From: Bacteroides sp.
GTDB lineage: Bacteria; Bacteroidota; Bacteroidia; Bacteroidales; Bacteroidaceae
Assembly: GCF_030151085.1 (NCBI RefSeq)
Contig: NZ_JASLER010000049.1
Coordinates: 1 to 64,000, forward strand
DNA length: 64,000 bases
Direction of reading: 5' to 3'
A model generated the notes under the pieces. That model was not told the DNA's origin and did not search any database. It saw nothing but the letters and a program-made list of their open reading frames with translations. Both the position numbers and the translations under genes were made by a program. The number at the start of each line of letters is the position of its first letter. The stretch's first letter is position 1. Below are positions 61,374-64,000 of this stretch, piece by piece.

Positions 61374-64000
61374 TTATGCCTGAACCGGTGGTTGATTGCC
61401 TCTGTTCTTCGCAAAATCTTTGGGCAATACTCCGAACTGCTTCTGGAAACTTTTTGAGAAGTAGGACAAGGAGTGGATACCCACCAGCATACAAATCTCG
61501 TTGATACGGTATTCGCCTTCTATTAACAGTTCCGCTGCTTTTTTCAGACGGATGATACGTATGAAATCGCCGGGGGTGAGTTCTGTTATACCCTTTATCT
61601 TCCGGTGCAGACTGGTGCGGCTCATATTCATCTCTTCGGCAAGGTTGTCGATATTGAAGTTCTCGTCGTCCAGGTTCTGCTTTACTTTCTCTGTCAGCTT
61701 GTTCAGGAAGTCTTCATCCGCTTTGTTCTGCGCCATGCTGTTGGTGGCGATGTATGGATTGTTGGCAAAGTTCTGGCGAAGCTTCATCCGGTTTTCAAGT
61801 AGGTTGTTAATTTGCACTAATAAGTGGGGCATGGAGAAAGGTTTCTCTATGTAGGCATCGGCTCCATTTTTCAAGCCCTCTATCTTGTTGTTCAAGGTCG
61901 TTTTGGCTGTCAGCAAGATGATGGGAATGTGGCAAGTTTCTATGTTCGACTTGATGGATTTGCAGAGTTCAAGCCCGTCCATCAATGGCATCATTACGTC
62001 GGAGACAATGAGGTTGATAATATCTTTCTTCAACGCTTCCATTGCTTCTATGCCGTTGTCGGCAATGATAATGCGATAATACTTGCCTAGCTGGTTGCGG
62101 AGGAATGTTTGTAACTCTTCGTTGTCTTCAACGATCAATATCGTTTCCTTGGCAGAAGTCGATATCTCGGGCGAGAGAGAAGAAGAGATGTCTTCTTCAT
62201 CTTCTTCAGTACTGTCTTCTACCATCATTTTCCCGCTTTCTTCAACTTTGGCGTCCGTCGAAGGCACATTAGTGGGAATTTGTACGACGAATGAAGTATC
62301 TTCAGCTTCTTCATCAAGAAACAGTTTACCGTGATGTAACTGTACCAGCGAAGTAGCTAATGTAAGCCCGATTCCGGAGCCCGGCTGCGAAGGTTGGTCG
62401 GCTTCTTTTATCTGAAAGAAGGCTTCGAAGATGCTTTGTCTCAGTTCTACGGGAATCGGTTTACCGTCATTCTTTACCGTTATCTGGAAGTAGTGCAGGT
62501 CTTTATTCTCCTCAAGTATTATTTTGATGTACGAGGACGAATACTTCACGGCATTGTTAAAGAGATTGCTGCATACCTTGGTTACGGCTTCTTCATCGAC
62601 TGATGCCAAGACTGTATGTTGAGGACACTCCAGCGACATTTCCAAATGCTTTTGCTTGGCTGTAGGTTTAAAGCGGTAGTAGGTGTTCGTAACCAGCTCA
62701 TTGATGTTTCTTACTTTCAAAGAAAGAATGAAAGCTTTAGATTCTATTTTCCGGAAGTCCAGCAGTTGGTTCACCAATACAAGCAGGCGATCCGTGTTTC
62801 TCTCCATGGTTATCAGGTTGTCTTTGACCTCGCATGCATCGGGCTGGGAGGTGAGGATGTAGTCGAGAGGTGCCTTTATGAGGGTTATCGGTGTACGAAT
62901 CTCATGAGCAATGCTTGTGAAGAACTCTATTTTGGCTTTGTAAATTTCTTCTTTCTTCATCTGCTCCTGATGTTCAAGCTTTTCTTCCACCTGCTTTTTC
63001 TTTTTGGTGAAATAGTATCTGAATAGCGAGAATAGAATGCTTATAATCAATAGGACATAAAGTGTATAAGCCCAAGGTGTCTGCCACAGAGGAGGTATGA
63101 TTTCAATCTTTATTTGAGTCTCTTCGCTACTCCAGTCATAACCGTCTTTGGAGTATTTGATGCGGAAAGTATAACTTCCCGGTGGGATGCTGTTGTAGGA
63201 GATGCGGGTAGCGTTGTCTATGTGGTTCCACTTCTGGTCGATGCCTTCGAGCTGGTAAGCATATACCCCGTTACCCTCAGTAGAATAGTTCAATGCAGAG
63301 AAACTGAAGCTGAAAGTGGCTTGGTCATAGTTCAGGCGTATGACATCGGCGTATGGCATTGCTTTATTCAGTATGCGGTTCGTGCTGTCTGCTTTCACTT
63401 CCTGGTTGAAGATGTAGAAGTCGGTGAGGACTACAGAATACTTGTTTTCGTTGGGACGGAAGTTCCGGGGGGTGAAAGAGACAAAGCCGTTTATACTTCC
63501 GAAGTAAAGAGTGCCATCCTGTGTCTTGATACCTGAGTTATAGTTGAATTGTTTGCTTTGCAATCCGTTAGGCAAGTTGTATAGAGCTTCAACGGACATT
63601 GTCTCGGGGTTGAAGTTCACCAAACCATTGTTGGTGCTCAGCCAAAAGTGGTAGTTGTCGTCTTCCAGTATCTTATAGACAACGTTACTGGGCAATCCTT
63701 CTTTGGTTGTGATTCGTGTGAAAGTTCCGTCATTACTGTTGTACCGGCAGAATCCCCCGTCTTCGGAGGCAAACCACAGGCGTTGTTTGCTGTCTTCGAG
63801 GACGCAAGTGATGCGGTCATAGCAAAGACTATATGGATTTTTGGCATCGTAACGGAACGTTTTTATCTCCTCGTTCCGCGGATTATAGCGGACTACTCCT
63901 CCATTGAAGGTGGTAAACCAGATAAATCCGTCTTTGTCTTCAATGATATCGCTGATAAAAGCGCCATTGAGAGGTTCGAATATCTGGAAACCATCTGTTT
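61374..64000 (-). CDS. Hybrid two-component system sensor/regulator (HTCS 2), N-terminal part outside window
   Basis: About 875 residues are visible and the frame is open to the right edge, so the N-terminal sensor continues beyond the window. Seen in order: propeller repeats (RLWFASEDGGFCRYN), a Y_Y_Y domain, a membrane segment (WAYTLYVLLIISILFSLFRYY), the kinase H-box (FFTSIAHEIRTPITL), an ATP domain (GSGIGLTLATSLVQLHHG), an acidic linker (EDSTEEDEEDISSS), a receiver (LIVSDVMMPLMDG) and an AraC-type helix-turn-helix. It likely controls the GH5-like/GH51 genes or SusC/D pair 2. It is transcribed toward the GH51 gene, with a terminator and array E between. Confidence 0.93.
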   Translation of the reverse strand, partial: TDGFQIFEPLNGAFISDIIEDKDGFIWFTTFNGGVVRYNPRNEEIKTFRYDAKNPYSLCYDRITCVLEDSKQRLWFASEDGGFCRYNSNDGTFTRITTKEGLPSNVVYKILEDDNYHFWLSTNNGLVNFNPETMSVEALYNLPNGLQSKQFNYNSGIKTQDGTLYFGSINGFVSFTPRNFRPNENKYSVVLTDFYIFNQEVKADSTNRILNKAMPYADVIRLNYDQATFSFSFSALNYSTEGNGVYAYQLEGIDQKWNHIDNATRISYNSIPPGSYTFRIKYSKDGYDWSSEETQIKIEIIPPLWQTPWAYTLYVLLIISILFSLFRYYFTKKKKQVEEKLEHQEQMKKEEIYKAKIEFFTSIAHEIRTPITLIKAPLDYILTSQPDACEVKDNLITMERNTDRLLVLVNQLLDFRKIESKAFILSLKVRNINELVTNTYYRFKPTAKQKHLEMSLECPQHTVLASVDEEAVTKVCSNLFNNAVKYSSSYIKIILEENKDLHYFQITVKNDGKPIPVELRQSIFEAFFQIKEADQPSQPGSGIGLTLATSLVQLHHGKLFLDEEAEDTSFVVQIPTNVPSTDAKVEESGKMMVEDSTEEDEEDISSSLSPEISTSAKETILIVEDNEELQTFLRNQLGKYYRIIIADNGIEAMEALKKDIINLIVSDVMMPLMDGLELCKSIKSNIETCHIPIILLTAKTTLNNKIEGLKNGADAYIEKPFSMPHLLVQINNLLENRMKLRQNFANNPYIATNSMAQNKADEDFLNKLTEKVKQNLDDENFNIDNLAEEMNMSRTSLHRKIKGITELTPGDFIRIIRLKKAAELLIEGEYRINEICMLVGIHSLSYFSKSFQKQFGVLPKDFAKNRGNQPPVQA

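Noticed and set aside
63638..63847. A separate small gene or frameshift in HTCS 2
   Set aside because: The HTCS frame reads on without a stop from 63695 to the window end (propeller sequence such as RLWFASEDGG), so this is another frame of the same gene.

Overview
The window looks like the chromosome of a gut Bacteroides. Supporting signs are two SusC/SusD pairs, two hybrid two-component systems (HTCS), Bacteroidetes-restricted families (DUF5020-, DUF3836- and LruC-like proteins), secreted glycosidases with lipoprotein signals, and many copies of the Bacteroides -7 promoter box TAnnTTTG, some with a TTTG -33 element about 19 bases upstream. I found no tRNA, rRNA, CRISPR array or insertion sequence.

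Layout. Bases 1-30,000 are mostly housekeeping: an amidohydrolase/adenosylhomocysteinase-like pair, a GH3 glycosidase, lgt, an ORF6N protein, panE, ychF, a SNF2 helicase, a YitT-like membrane protein beside an AraC regulator, an HD hydrolase, polA, a polyprenyl synthetase, a dtd - MazG-like - deoC operon with overlapping genes, a LruC-type lipoprotein, and mnmG-apt-uvrC. Bases 29,800-31,700 are nearly gene-free. They hold a promoter, a structured leader ahead of a small unknown protein, a 208-base nested palindrome and two short-period repeat arrays. Bases 31,700-64,000 are a polysaccharide utilisation region: SusC/D pair 1; GH2 and HTCS 1; SusC/D pair 2; four GH43 enzymes; an unassigned predicted toroid protein; aldose 1-epimerase; (ybeY and a nucleoside-gate transporter on the other strand); a GH5-like enzyme and a GH51 arabinofuranosidase; and the C-terminal part of HTCS 2, which runs off the window.

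How it works together. The GH43 set, including one with endo-arabinanase signatures, plus GH51 fits capture and breakdown of an arabinose-containing glycan such as arabinan or an arabinan-decorated polymer. The SusC/D pairs would import oligosaccharides, periplasmic enzymes would release sugars, the mutarotase would interconvert anomers, and the HTCS proteins would sense an oligosaccharide and activate transcription. The exact substrate cannot be read from sequence alone.

The most unusual signal is not a gene. Seven intergenic sites (about 3043, 15891, 30985, 31220, 55161, 56517 and 61263) each carry three to five tandem units with a period of 22 bases. The unit sequence differs from site to site, except that the sites at 15891 and 61263 share a core. 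Units are either dyad-symmetric or end in an inverted copy. I know of no name for such a family. A second candidate is a mutually exclusive terminator/antiterminator-like fold at 29926-30096.
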